From positions 124,001-188,000 of the forward strand of contig JAICJH010000002.1 of assembly GCA_025928545.1 (NCBI GenBank): a stretch of 64,000 nt of DNA, in the 5' to 3' direction. Below, in pieces: positions 45,060 to 53,175 of the stretch. Below the pieces are notes generated by a model. That model searched no databases and was not told where the DNA came from. It worked only from the letters and a program-made list of their open reading frames with translations. Within the stretch, counting starts at the first letter, position 1; every line of letters starts with the position of its first letter. Position numbers and translations under genes: made by a program. The stretch comes from Bryobacteraceae bacterium (lineage in GTDB: Bacteria; Acidobacteriota; Terriglobia; Bryobacterales; Bryobacteraceae).

Positions 45060-45470
45060 ATGGAAGTTTCCGCCGGTTATATGGGAGGCAAGAAGTTTCA
45101 GGTTGTTGCTCGCGGGCACCGGTCGATTTGCGATCAGCCGGTTGATAACGGCGGTGCCAATGAAGGAATGACTCCGCCGGAGTTCTTGCTCGCATCTCTG
45201 GCAACCTGCGCCGGCTACTACGCGGCGGAGTATCTGAACACGCGTGGCTTGCCGACACGGGATCTGCACGTGCGGGTCACCGCCCAAAAAGCGACGCAGC
45301 CCGCGCGCCTGGATTCATTCGGAATCGACGTGACAACTCCCGCCCTCGATGAACGCCATCGGGCCGGCCTTCTGCGCGCGGTGAAGACGTGCCTCGTTCA
45401 CAACACGCTCCTGACGCCGCCGAAAATTGACATCAAAATACACACGCCCGTGCTGGCGCAGGCCAGCTAA
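45060..45470 (+). CDS. OsmC-family peroxide reductase
   Basis: The 136-residue protein has both OsmC cysteines: LASLATCAGYYAAEYL (Cys about 52) and VKTCLVHNTL (Cys about 117). It reduces organic hydroperoxides as a dimer. A strong GGAAGGAG precedes the ATG. Its stop is 9 bases before the likely start of an ECF sigma factor gene, so the two are probably co-transcribed and redox control of the operon is plausible. Confidence 0.88.
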   Translation: MEVSAGYMGGKKFQVVARGHRSICDQPVDNGGANEGMTPPEFLLASLATCAGYYAAEYLNTRGLPTRDLHVRVTAQKATQPARLDSFGIDVTTPALDERHRAGLLRAVKTCLVHNTLLTPPKIDIKIHTPVLAQAS

Positions 45471-45479
45471 AATAAGAGT

Positions 45480-46103
45480 CTGGAACGAGAAGAAGAAATC
45501 GAGCTCGCACGTCAGTTACAGGCGGGAAACACAGGCGCGTTCGACCGCTTCGTGGAACATTTCCGGGCGAAGATTTTCCGTTATAGCTGGCTGATGTGCG
45601 GCCAGCGCGAAGATGCGGAGGATGTTGCGCAGGATACTCTGCTGAAGGCCTTCCAAAGCTTCGAGCAGCTTCGTGAGCCGGAACACGTCCGCTCCTGGAT
45701 CTTTCGAATTGCCAGGAATGCCTGTCTGATGAAGCGCCGGAAAAGCGTGTTCGCTCCGGACCGCGAACTTTCGCTGGACGATTTCCTGCCCGCACTCACG
45801 CGCGAAGGCGGCCAGATGAAAATCCAGATAGCGGACTGGTCGAAGCTCCCCGACCAGGGAATGCTGGAGACGGAAATGAGCGGAGTGCTCCACGACGCGA
45901 TCGGGACCTTGCCGGAGACATACAAGTCCGTTATGCTGATGCGGGATGTCGAGGAGCTGTCGACCCAGGAAACCGCGCAGGTTCTGGATTTATCGGAGGA
46001 CGTGGTGAAGACCCGCCTGCATCGCGCACGTCTTGCAATACGGAAGAAGCTGGATGAGTATCTCGCGAAAGGAAAGCAGGAAACCGTTGCCCGAGCGCAG
46101 TGA
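45480..46103 (+). CDS. ECF-type RNA polymerase sigma factor with non-ATG start
   Basis: The protein has region 2 (FDRFVEHFRAKIFRYSWLMCGQREDAEDVAQDTLLKAF) and region 4 (SVMLMRDVEELSTQETAQVLDLSEDVVKTRLHRARLAIRKKL), a standard ECF layout. The first canonical start, GTG at 45552, falls inside region 2 and would remove its first helix. Upstream codons back to the in-frame osmC stop at 45468-45470 hold no ATG/GTG/TTG but encode LEREEEIELARQLQAGNTGAF, the expected ECF N-terminus. CTG at 45480 is the most likely start (207 residues). An anti-sigma gene overlaps its 3' end. Confidence 0.82.
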   Translation: MEREEEIELARQLQAGNTGAFDRFVEHFRAKIFRYSWLMCGQREDAEDVAQDTLLKAFQSFEQLREPEHVRSWIFRIARNACLMKRRKSVFAPDRELSLDDFLPALTREGGQMKIQIADWSKLPDQGMLETEMSGVLHDAIGTLPETYKSVMLMRDVEELSTQETAQVLDLSEDVVKTRLHRARLAIRKKLDEYLAKGKQETVARAQ

Positions 46104-46359
46104 AAAATGCCGCGAGATTTTCTCGCTGCTCAGTGAATACCTGAACGTGGAACTTCCTCCCGAAGCCTGCCGCGAGATTGAAGCTCACATCGCCGGCTGT
46201 CCGCCGTGCGTGGAGTTCACCGAGAGCCTGCGGCGAACCGTGAATCTCTGCCGCCAGTATCAACCCGCGGAGATGCCCGAAAGGCTAACCGCCAAAGCGC
46301 GGGAAGACCTGATGGCCGCCTACCAAAAAGTGATGAGCGCACGGCCCGGGACGCTTTAA
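46087..46359 (+). CDS. Zinc-finger anti-sigma factor (zf-HC2 type)
   Basis: About 90 residues from TTG 46087, which has AGGAA five bases upstream and overlaps the sigma gene end by 17 bases; ATG 46054 is an alternative. The N-terminal CREIFSLLSEYLNVELPPEACREIEAHIAGCPPC fits the H-x3-C-x2-C anti-sigma zinc motif (His about 29, Cys about 33 and 36). No membrane segment is visible, so it is a soluble anti-sigma, as in redox-controlled ECF systems such as ZAS proteins. It probably holds the overlapping sigma factor inactive until stress. Its stop lies in the loop of a hairpin. Confidence 0.75.
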   Translation: MPERSEKCREIFSLLSEYLNVELPPEACREIEAHIAGCPPCVEFTESLRRTVNLCRQYQPAEMPERLTAKAREDLMAAYQKVMSARPGTL

Positions 46360-46378
46360 ACCCCGGACCGTGCGCTCA
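46334..46378. terminator. Hairpin between convergent anti-sigma and moeB-like genes
   Basis: TGAGCGCACGG (46334-46344) pairs perfectly with CCGTGCGCTCA (46368-46378). An inner five-pair stem follows after one mismatch, and the loop at about 46351-46361 holds the anti-sigma stop. It lies between convergent genes and probably ends both transcripts, although neither side has a good T-run, so it may act as a 3' stabiliser. Confidence 0.6.
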
Positions 46379-46390
46379 TAACAGCCGAAC

Positions 46391-47569
46391 TCAGTACTTG
46401 GGAACCGAAGGATCGACCTTATCGCTCCAGGCCAGAATCCCGCCTGTCATGTTCTGCACGTTCTTAAAGCCAGACTGCCGCATCAGCTCCACTGCCTTCG
46501 CGCTCCGCCCGCCCATCTTGCAGTGCATCACATACGACGCCGATTGGTCCAGTTCGTTCAGATGCTTCGGAAGCTCACCCAGCGGTATCAGCGTCGAGCC
46601 GGGAATCCGGCAGATCTGAAATTCATGCGGCTCGCGCACGTCGATCAGCGTGAACTTGTCCCCGCGATCCAGTTTCGCTTTAAGCTCTACAGCGTCGATT
46701 TCTCCCGTTGTGGCCACAGGCTTCGCTTCCTCCTCGCGATGCGGCATGCCGCAGAATTGCTGATAATCGATCAGCTTCGTCACCGTCGGATGATCGCCGC
46801 ACACCGGGCAATCCGGATCGCGGCGCAGTTTCAGCTCTCGGAATTTCATCCCGAGAGCGTCGTACAACATCAGGCGCCCAACCAGCGGCGTTCCCGTGCC
46901 AAGTATCAGCTTTACGGTTTCCGTCGCCTGCACCAGCCCGATAATGCCGGGCAGAATGCCAAGGACTCCGCCTTCCGCGCAACTCGGCACCAGGCCTGGA
47001 GGTGGCGGTTCCGGATACAGGCAGCGATAGCACGGTCCACCAGGATAAGCAAAGATCGTCGCCTGGCCTTCAAACCGGAAAATCGAGCCGTAAACGTTCG
47101 GCTTCTTCAACAGCACGCAGGCGTCATTCACCAGATATCGCGTCGGAAAATTATCCGTGCCATCGACGACGTAATCGTAATCCTTCAGAATCTCCAGCGC
47201 ATTCTCGCTCGTCAGCGCAACCTCGTGCCGATCCAGCTGAACGAACGGATTGATGTCGCGCATCGTCTCGATCGCGGAATCGATCTTCGGCTTGCCGACA
47301 TCCTTCGTCCCGTGGATCACCTGCCGCTGCAGGTTCGTATAGTCGACCACGTCGAAATCCACCAGCCCGATGCGCCCGATGCCTGCCGCCGCGAGATACA
47401 GCGCGGCCGGCGCGCCCAGACCGCCCGTACCCACCAGCAGCACGCTCGCGTTCTTCAGCTTCAGCTGACCTTCCATGCCGACTTCCGGCATGATCAGATG
47501 CCGGCTGTAGCGAAGGATCTCGTCTTTCGAAAGTGTAGTTTCCGGCGTCACAGCAGTATTAGATGCCAT
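46391..47569 (-). CDS. moeB: MoeB/MoeZ-type adenylyltransferase with rhodanese domain
   Basis: From ATG 47569, 392 residues. The E1-like domain has the ATP loop LLVGTGGLGAPAALYLAAAG, the Arg-finger region NLQRQVIHG, VDGTDNFPTRYLVNDAC and two CxxC pairs (CYRC, CPVC) for zinc. The C-terminal rhodanese has its active Cys in MHCKMGGRSA. Such proteins adenylate and then thiocarboxylate a ThiS/MoaD-type carrier. The start codon lies inside the last codons of the carrier gene, so the two are tightly coupled. Context favours a cysteine-synthesis role over molybdopterin synthesis, since no moa genes are present. Confidence 0.88.
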   Translation of the reverse strand: MASNTAVTPETTLSKDEILRYSRHLIMPEVGMEGQLKLKNASVLLVGTGGLGAPAALYLAAAGIGRIGLVDFDVVDYTNLQRQVIHGTKDVGKPKIDSAIETMRDINPFVQLDRHEVALTSENALEILKDYDYVVDGTDNFPTRYLVNDACVLLKKPNVYGSIFRFEGQATIFAYPGGPCYRCLYPEPPPPGLVPSCAEGGVLGILPGIIGLVQATETVKLILGTGTPLVGRLMLYDALGMKFRELKLRRDPDCPVCGDHPTVTKLIDYQQFCGMPHREEEAKPVATTGEIDAVELKAKLDRGDKFTLIDVREPHEFQICRIPGSTLIPLGELPKHLNELDQSASYVMHCKMGGRSAKAVELMRQSGFKNVQNMTGGILAWSDKVDPSVPKY

Positions 47570-47843
47570 CCGCGCCGCCCGCGATGCTGGGAACAATCGA
47601 CAGCGTGTCGGTGGCTGCAACTGGCGTCGCTTCTTTATTCAGATAACGGATATCGTCGTCGTTCAGATACACGTTGACGAAGCTGCGCAGCTTACCTTCA
47701 TCGTTATAGAGCTGCTTCTTCAGGTTGGGAAACTGCGTGGTGAGCGCGGTGAGCACTTCGCCCACGGTCGCGCCGGCGGCTTCCACTGTGTCATGCTTTT
47801 CCGCGAACTGGCGGAGCGGGGTCGGGATCAGGATTCGGGCCAT
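47559..47843 (-). CDS. ThiS/MoaD/CysO-like sulfur-carrier protein with masked di-glycine
   Basis: From ATG 47843 (AGAGGA upstream), 94 residues of ubiquitin-like fold: MARILIPTPLRQFAEK..., VNVYLNDDDIRYL, DTLSIVPSIAGG. The conserved Gly-Gly that must be C-terminal for activation is followed by ADGI and a stop. The carrier is therefore made as a precursor and would need trimming of four residues before MoeB-type adenylation. The JAMM peptidase encoded immediately upstream (overlapping by 16 bases) is the obvious processing enzyme. The tail is encoded over the start of the moeB gene. Confidence 0.85.
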   Translation of the reverse strand: MARILIPTPLRQFAEKHDTVEAAGATVGEVLTALTTQFPNLKKQLYNDEGKLRSFVNVYLNDDDIRYLNKEATPVAATDTLSIVPSIAGGADGI

Positions 47844-48253
47844 GTTAGTTCCTCTTTTTCTGCGTGTGTCTGTTCTGCGTTGGGCAGCCAGCTGTTGGCG
47901 TGGTCGAAACGGGCGTTCTTGATCGAAAGAACCACGAATGAATACCACGGACAGGAATTCTTCAAATCGGTTTCGGAAAAATAGGCATCGCAGTCGGGAT
48001 GCGAATGGTAGATGCCGATCAGGTCCATCTTACGCTCGCGCGCTTCGCGGTCCGCGCGCAGCAGGTCTTCCGGGCGCAGTTCATAACGCGCAGCCTGCGG
48101 ACCCGCCGACGCATTGTCCAGCGCCAGCGCATGCACCACAGTCTTGTTATCCCCGTCGATAGTCCCGATCATCGCACCGCAGCACTCGTTCGGAAATGTC
48201 GCCTGTGCGTGGTTCACCATCTCGCGCCACGGCTGTCGTTCGATTGAAATCAT
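47828..48253 (-). CDS. JAMM/MPN metallopeptidase (M67; Mec/QbsD-like)
   Basis: The 141-residue protein shows the full JAMM metalloprotease signature: Glu23 in FPNECCGAMIG, and H-S-H-P with His83, His85, then Ser93 and Asp96 in HSHPDCDAYFSETD. Mycobacterial Mec (Rv1334) releases cysteine from the carrier CysO, and Pseudomonas QbsD removes residues after the di-glycine of its carrier QbsE. Here it could do either or both: trim the ADGI tail of the adjacent carrier and free cysteine. It begins 2 bases after the cysteine synthase gene ends. Confidence 0.88.
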   Translation of the reverse strand: MISIERQPWREMVNHAQATFPNECCGAMIGTIDGDNKTVVHALALDNASAGPQAARYELRPEDLLRADREARERKMDLIGIYHSHPDCDAYFSETDLKNSCPWYSFVVLSIKNARFDHANSWLPNAEQTHAEKEELTWPES

Positions 48254-48255
48254 GG

Positions 48256-49200
48256 TTAGTATTCGTCGTCCCAGAAGCTTTCGCTCAGGTACTTATCGGC
48301 GCCATCGCAGAGAATCGTAACGATGACGGCCTTCTTGCCCGCGGCGTGAAGCTCTTTCGCCAATTGCAGCGCCGCCTGAATATTCCCGCCGGCTGAAATG
48401 CCCACCAGAATGCCTTCCTCGCGCGCCAGCCTGCGCACCATCTTATAGGCATCCTCGGTTTCGATCTCGATATTCCGCGCAGCCAGCGACGGATCGTAGA
48501 TTCGCGGCACAATAGCCGTCGCCATGTGCTTCGTGCCCTCAATGCCGTGGAAACCGGTGGAGGGCTGAGCGGAAATGCACTGCACCCCCGGCACGTCCTG
48601 CTGCAGCCGCCGGCTGGTGCCGACAAAAGTTCCGCTGGTCCCCAGCAGCGCCACGAAATGGGTAACGCGCCCTTCGGTCTGTTCGATAATCTCCGGTCCC
48701 GTGCTCTTGAAGTGCGCCTGCCAGTTGGCGTCGTTGCCGTACTGATCTGGATAAAAGTAGCGGTCCGGATCGGTCGCATACAGCTTGCGCACCTCGCGGA
48801 TCGCGCCATCGGACCCCTCGCCCGGATCCGTGAGAATTAACTCCGCCCCGTACGCTTTCAAAATCCGTTTGCGCTCCGGCGACGCATTTTGCGGCAGGCA
48901 CAGCTTAACCTTGTAGCCGCGCACTGCGCCGATCATCGCATAAGCAATTCCCGTGTTACCGCTGGTCGAATCAATAAGAACTTTGTCCTGCGTCAGCTTG
49001 CCGGAACGCTCACCTTCCAGAATCATATTGAGCGCGGCACGATCCTTAACTGATCCGCCCGGATTGAAATACTCAGCCTTGCCGTAAATCTCAATGCCGG
49101 GATACGGACGCGCCACTTTCTCCAAACGCAGCAGCGGAGTATTGCCGATATTGCCGATCACGTCGTGCGCTTTCGGAGGTGCGATGGCGGATGGAGTCAT
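48256..49200 (-). CDS. cysM: Cysteine synthase (CysM-like, carrier-dependent)
   Basis: The 314-residue PLP enzyme has Lys52 in NPGGSVKDRAA, STSGNTGIAYAM and the phosphate loop GTSGTFVGTSRRL. Its location with a ThiS-like carrier, JAMM peptidase and MoeB-rhodanese matches the mycobacterial CysM-CysO-Mec pathway, where O-phosphoserine or O-acetylserine is the acceptor and protein thiocarboxylate is the sulfur donor. It is the first gene of the leftward operon. The C-terminal tail (KYLSESFWDDEY) differs from that of Mycobacterium tuberculosis CysM. Use of free sulfide is the alternative. Confidence 0.88.
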   Translation of the reverse strand: MTPSAIAPPKAHDVIGNIGNTPLLRLEKVARPYPGIEIYGKAEYFNPGGSVKDRAALNMILEGERSGKLTQDKVLIDSTSGNTGIAYAMIGAVRGYKVKLCLPQNASPERKRILKAYGAELILTDPGEGSDGAIREVRKLYATDPDRYFYPDQYGNDANWQAHFKSTGPEIIEQTEGRVTHFVALLGTSGTFVGTSRRLQQDVPGVQCISAQPSTGFHGIEGTKHMATAIVPRIYDPSLAARNIEIETEDAYKMVRRLAREEGILVGISAGGNIQAALQLAKELHAAGKKAVIVTILCDGADKYLSESFWDDEY

Positions 49201-49287
49201 TTTCCCGGGGAGATCCAGCGACCGAATCTGGATAATCTCTATCTTACAATTGGTGATTCGTTCCGGGGCCGTTTAGATTCAGCATTT

Positions 49288-50085
49288 ATGACCAGGCGTT
49301 TACTGATCCGGCCGGGTGCGATTGGCGACTTCATCGTGAGTCTGCCGGCCCTCCAATCTCTCGCCCCCCCAGAACTATTCACAGAGGTTTGGTGCCACGG
49401 CCAGAATGTGCCGCTCGCCGGCTTCGCAAACCGCGCCAGGTCAATAGCTTCCACCGGATTGGACCGTCTCGGAATCACCCATGCCGATGACGTCATTGAG
49501 CGCCTCCGCGAGTTCGACGAGATCGTCTCCTGGTACGGCGAGAACCGGCCGGATTTCAGAGCCCTGGTAGCCGATCTGAGCCTGCCTTGTCGCTTCCTGC
49601 GGGCGCTCCCCGATGGCAAGCGGCACTCGCTGGAGTTCTATGCGGAGCAGGCGCGCGCGCTGGGCGCAACCCCCTTGGGCAACCCGCAAATCCGCTGCCC
49701 GGAACAGCCCCGAACTTTCGCGGCGATTCATCCCTTCGCCAGTTCACCGGCCAAACGCGCCCCAATGGACTTCTTCCAAGGCGCGGCGGACAAGCTATCC
49801 GCGCACATGCCGGTTCACTGGCTCTGCGGCCCGCAGGAGGAACTGGACGGTGCGATTCGCATAGCGGATTTATACGAACTTGCCTGTTGGCTTCGCGGAG
49901 CCCGCATCTTCGTTGGCAACGACTCCGGAATCTCCCACCTGGCTGCGGCCGTCGGCACGCCCGTAATCGCACATTTCAGTGCCAGCGATCCGCGTGTCTG
50001 GGCGCCCAGAGGATTCGCCGTACAAATTGCGGGTGACCGCTATCTCGCCGGCCTTTCGCACCCGCAAAGTAAACTGGGATCATGA
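49288..50085 (+). CDS. Family 9 (heptosyltransferase-type) glycosyltransferase
   Basis: From ATG 49288, 265 residues. LIRPGAIGDFIVSLPAL is the family 9 N-terminal motif, and RIFVGNDSGISHLAAAVGTPVIAHF the sugar-nucleotide-binding signature. These GT-B enzymes add heptose or another sugar to lipid A-core. It is short for the family. The stop overlaps the next gene's ATG by 4 bases. With lpxD 2 kb downstream it supports a lipopolysaccharide-type envelope. Confidence 0.78.
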   Translation: MTRRLLIRPGAIGDFIVSLPALQSLAPPELFTEVWCHGQNVPLAGFANRARSIASTGLDRLGITHADDVIERLREFDEIVSWYGENRPDFRALVADLSLPCRFLRALPDGKRHSLEFYAEQARALGATPLGNPQIRCPEQPRTFAAIHPFASSPAKRAPMDFFQGAADKLSAHMPVHWLCGPQEELDGAIRIADLYELACWLRGARIFVGNDSGISHLAAAVGTPVIAHFSASDPRVWAPRGFAVQIAGDRYLAGLSHPQSKLGS

Positions 50086-51356
50086 AGTCGTTTCGCTGGC
50101 CCCTGTTTTGCCTGGCGATCTTTATCCTGACAATCGCCGCCGCAACAGCCGGCATCGACACGGACTTTCGCATTCCGCCCGACCACCCGGCAATCGAGTA
50201 CTTCAAAACTCCGCCCGACGACGCGGTCGCTCGACTCGCCAGGCGCCTCGCGAAAGGCGAAGCAAAACTGGATTACGTCCCCGGCCGCCTCGGCTACCTC
50301 CCCAGCCTTCTGAAAAACCTCGACGTCAACGTCGACTCGCAGATGCTCGTGTTTTCCAAGACCAGCTTCCAGGCGCCGCTGATTTCACCCCGGGCGCCCC
50401 GGGCGCTTTTCTTCAACGATACGGTCTCCGTTGGCTCCGTACATAACGGCGAAGTGCTGGAACTCGCCGCGCTCGATCCGAAGCAGGGCATAGTGTTTTA
50501 TACCCTCAGCATTGAGAAAACGGCAAAACCGATGTTGGTCCGCCGTGACGTTTGCCTCCAGTGCCACGCCGGCCCGGCCACACTCGGGGTGCCCGGCCTG
50601 GAAGTCGGATCTTCGTTTCCAGGGCCCGATGGCACGCCCACCTTCCATTCGGGTTTTACCGCCGTCGATCACCGCATCCCTCTCGAGCAGCGCTGGGGAG
50701 GCTGGTACGTCACCGGCAAAACCGGCAAGCAGACGCACATGGGAAATGCCGTCGCGCCGGATCCGGCAAATCCCAAAGAACTCGATATGTCCGCTTCGCT
50801 GAACCTCACCAGCCTTGCCGGCAGGTTCAATCCGGATGGTTACCTCGCGCAGACGAGCGATATTGTCGCGCTCATGGTCCTCGAACACCAGACCCGCATG
50901 ACGAATCTGATCGTGCGCGTCGGCTGGGAAACCCGCATCGCGCAGCAGGAGGGAAAACTCGCCGAAGCGACGCCGCGCATCGATAACGGCATCGACGAAC
51001 TGGTTGCCTACATGCTTTTCGCCGAAGAAGCACGCCTGAAGGAACCGGTGGAGGGCGTTTCCACGTTCACAAAGACTTTCCCCCAACGCGGACCCCGCGA
51101 TAAGCAGGGGCGGTCATTGCGCGATTTCGATCTGAAGACGCGCATGTTCCGCTATCCACTCAGCTACATGATTTACAGCGAAGCCTTCGACGCCATGCCG
51201 GATTGGGCGCGCGATCGCATTTACCAGCGGCTCTACGATGTTCTCACCGGAAAGAACACGAGCGAACGATTTTCGAAGATATCCCAGGCGGATCGGCAGG
51301 CAGTGCTCGAAATCGTGCGCGATACGAAGAAAGGTCTTCCGCCCTACTGGAAATAG
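50082..51356 (+). CDS. Secreted protein with one CxxCH haem motif
   Basis: The 424-residue protein has a signal peptide (MKSFRWPLFCLAIFILTIAAATAG). A single CLQCH haem-attachment motif is in VRRDVCLQCHAGPATLGVPG (about 160-175), in the middle of the chain and not in a normal cytochrome c fold. Other recurring blocks are FPGPDGTPTFHSGF, YVTGKTGKQTHMGN and LEHQTRMTNLIVRVGWE. It resembles conserved hypothetical proteins of acidobacteria with one haem; I cannot name the family. It is coupled to the family 9 glycosyltransferase by a 4-base overlap, which may be incidental. Confidence 0.65.
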   Translation: MKSFRWPLFCLAIFILTIAAATAGIDTDFRIPPDHPAIEYFKTPPDDAVARLARRLAKGEAKLDYVPGRLGYLPSLLKNLDVNVDSQMLVFSKTSFQAPLISPRAPRALFFNDTVSVGSVHNGEVLELAALDPKQGIVFYTLSIEKTAKPMLVRRDVCLQCHAGPATLGVPGLEVGSSFPGPDGTPTFHSGFTAVDHRIPLEQRWGGWYVTGKTGKQTHMGNAVAPDPANPKELDMSASLNLTSLAGRFNPDGYLAQTSDIVALMVLEHQTRMTNLIVRVGWETRIAQQEGKLAEATPRIDNGIDELVAYMLFAEEARLKEPVEGVSTFTKTFPQRGPRDKQGRSLRDFDLKTRMFRYPLSYMIYSEAFDAMPDWARDRIYQRLYDVLTGKNTSERFSKISQADRQAVLEIVRDTKKGLPPYWK

Positions 51357-51359
51357 GGT

Positions 51360-52163
51360 TCAGTTCTCCGTGGGTGTTTTTTCCACGTGATCCACAACAA
51401 TCAGGTCGAACGTCTCTTTCGCGGACACAAGTTTCAGCCCCAATTGCTGCTGGACTGCATCGAAAATACCCGGCGCGTCGGTTTCCCCTTTTTCCAGAGG
51501 AACCTGGTAGGTCAACGTGAAATCGTACTTGCCGGTCAGACCGGTCTTGTCAATGACCGTGCTGCCCGACGCGGCCGGACCACTGAGGGCGCGGGCTATC
51601 ACGGAAGCCGGCTGCCCGATCCCCCGCATATGCGCGACGGGTCCCGGGCCGAAATAGGTATTCAGACCCGGCCCGGACAGATTCGGAAATCCCGGAATCG
51701 CCGGCGGAGCGGGTGCATCCGGTTCAATCGCAGATTCTTTCAGCTTCGAACCGTTCCTGTCGACCACAAGGTCGTATCCCGAAAGCACCTTCGTGCTGTG
51801 ATGCACCACCAGGCCAAAACGTTCGGCAAGGAGGTTCTGCAACATCAGCTGAAACTGCTCAACGGTCGTGCCCTTCGGCACTCTGGCATCGATCGCATAA
51901 GTCGGCGAATCAATCGAACCCGGTCCTGAAACCTGCTGCGCGGCATCCGTCAACCCATAGGCACGCCCGATCAGTTTGCGCACCGTGGCGTCGGCTCCGT
52001 ACAACTCCGGATAACGCGTTCCGGGGCCGCCGTCGCTGTTGGGTGGTCCGTGGCTTACTCCGTTCGCGATCCTGATGGAAACCGCATCCAGAGTGAGTTT
52101 CCGGTCCGCAGGCTGTCCGGAAAGCACCAGCGCGACAAAAACGCCGAGGACAATCAACCGCAT
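51360..52163 (-). CDS. TIGR03435-family secreted protein (copy 1)
   Basis: From ATG 52163, 267 residues with signal peptide (MRLIVLGVFVALVLSG). The family pattern is present: a first domain with KLIGRAYGLTDAAQQVSGPG, the LLAERFGLVVHHSTKVLSGYDLVVDRNG block, and a C-terminal PGIFDAVQQQLGLKLVSAKETFDLIVVDHVEKTPTEN. TIGR03435 is a family very numerous in soil acidobacteria and of unknown function. It is 4 bases downstream of lpxD and may be co-transcribed. A paralogue lies at 54954-55694. Confidence 0.87.
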   Translation of the reverse strand: MRLIVLGVFVALVLSGQPADRKLTLDAVSIRIANGVSHGPPNSDGGPGTRYPELYGADATVRKLIGRAYGLTDAAQQVSGPGSIDSPTYAIDARVPKGTTVEQFQLMLQNLLAERFGLVVHHSTKVLSGYDLVVDRNGSKLKESAIEPDAPAPPAIPGFPNLSGPGLNTYFGPGPVAHMRGIGQPASVIARALSGPAASGSTVIDKTGLTGKYDFTLTYQVPLEKGETDAPGIFDAVQQQLGLKLVSAKETFDLIVVDHVEKTPTEN

Positions 52164-52167
52164 GAAA

Positions 52168-53169
52168 TTAAGTCTCCTTCGTAGTTCCCCGTTTTGCCAA
52201 ACGAGACAACGTCGCCAGTTGCCGCAAATACTGCCGCAAAGGGCGCGCCGGAGTTCCCCACACCGGCTCCCCCGCATGCACAATTTTCGAAGACAAAATC
52301 CCCGCGCCGGATCCGATCACGGCCTTAGACTCAATCCGCGCCTTATCCCCTACCCCGACCTGCCCCCCGATCACCGCATAATCCCCCACCGATACCGCGC
52401 CGGCGAGCCCCGTCTGAGCCACGATCAGCACGTGTTTTCCAATCCGGCAGTTGTGTCCGATGTGAACAAGATTATCCAGCCTGGTGCCGTCGCCAATCAC
52501 CGTAACTCCCAGCGTGGCGCGATCGATACAGCAATTCGCGCCGATCTCGACATCGTCTCCAATTTCCACCCGGCCCACCTGCGGAACTTTGCGATAAGCC
52601 GCCCCCGCCAGTTCGAACCCAAACCCGTCCGCCCCGATCACCGCCCCCGAATGAATCACAGCTCGCGCTCCGATTCGCACTCTGTCGTATATCGAAACCC
52701 GCGCATAAATAACCGAGTCGTCACCCACGCTCGACTCCGCCCCGATAGAGCTCGACGCACCGATGCGCACCCCCGCCCCGATCGTGACGCCGTCGCCGAT
52801 ATTCACAAATGGTCCAATTTCCGCCGTCGAATCCACTGAAGCGGATGGATGGATGACAGCCGTTGGGTGCACGCCGGGCCGAATCGGCGCGCCGGGATAG
52901 AGGAGTGCCAGTGCCTGCGCGAAGTGCGCCCGCGGATGCGGAGATTCTACGATCGTGCGATCGCTGGCCCCCGGAAAATCGGCAGCCGCAATAAAACATC
53001 CGGCAGCGGACTCCAGCGCGGCTTCGAAATATTTCTCCGACGATACGAAAGTGAGATCGTCCGCACCCGCGTCGGCCAGAGCGGCCGCACCGGTGATCTG
53101 GCGGTTACCACTGCCGCGTACGCGCAGTCCAAGTCGGGCAGCCAGTTCAGAAGCGGTGATCTCAGGCAT
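52168..53169 (-). CDS. lpxD: UDP-3-O-acylglucosamine N-acyltransferase
   Basis: The 333-residue protein has the LpxD N-terminal domain (ITASELAARLGLRV) and a left-handed beta-helix of many hexapeptide repeats from about residue 105 to 300. The catalytic histidine sits in DNLVHIGHNC. RIGADGFGFE and GGQVGVGDKA are further family motifs. It adds the second acyl chain in lipid A synthesis, so the organism should have LPS. The usual neighbours (bamA, lpxA, fabZ) are absent. It is followed directly by a TIGR03435 gene. Confidence 0.93.
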   Translation of the reverse strand: MPEITASELAARLGLRVRGSGNRQITGAAALADAGADDLTFVSSEKYFEAALESAAGCFIAAADFPGASDRTIVESPHPRAHFAQALALLYPGAPIRPGVHPTAVIHPSASVDSTAEIGPFVNIGDGVTIGAGVRIGASSSIGAESSVGDDSVIYARVSIYDRVRIGARAVIHSGAVIGADGFGFELAGAAYRKVPQVGRVEIGDDVEIGANCCIDRATLGVTVIGDGTRLDNLVHIGHNCRIGKHVLIVAQTGLAGAVSVGDYAVIGGQVGVGDKARIESKAVIGSGAGILSSKIVHAGEPVWGTPARPLRQYLRQLATLSRLAKRGTTKET

Positions 53170-53175
53170 CTGGTT

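Noticed and set aside
46523..47677. 384-residue rightward frame over moeB and the sulfur-carrier gene
   Set aside because: It is rich in Arg, His and Gln as expected of a shadow and is antisense to well-supported genes.
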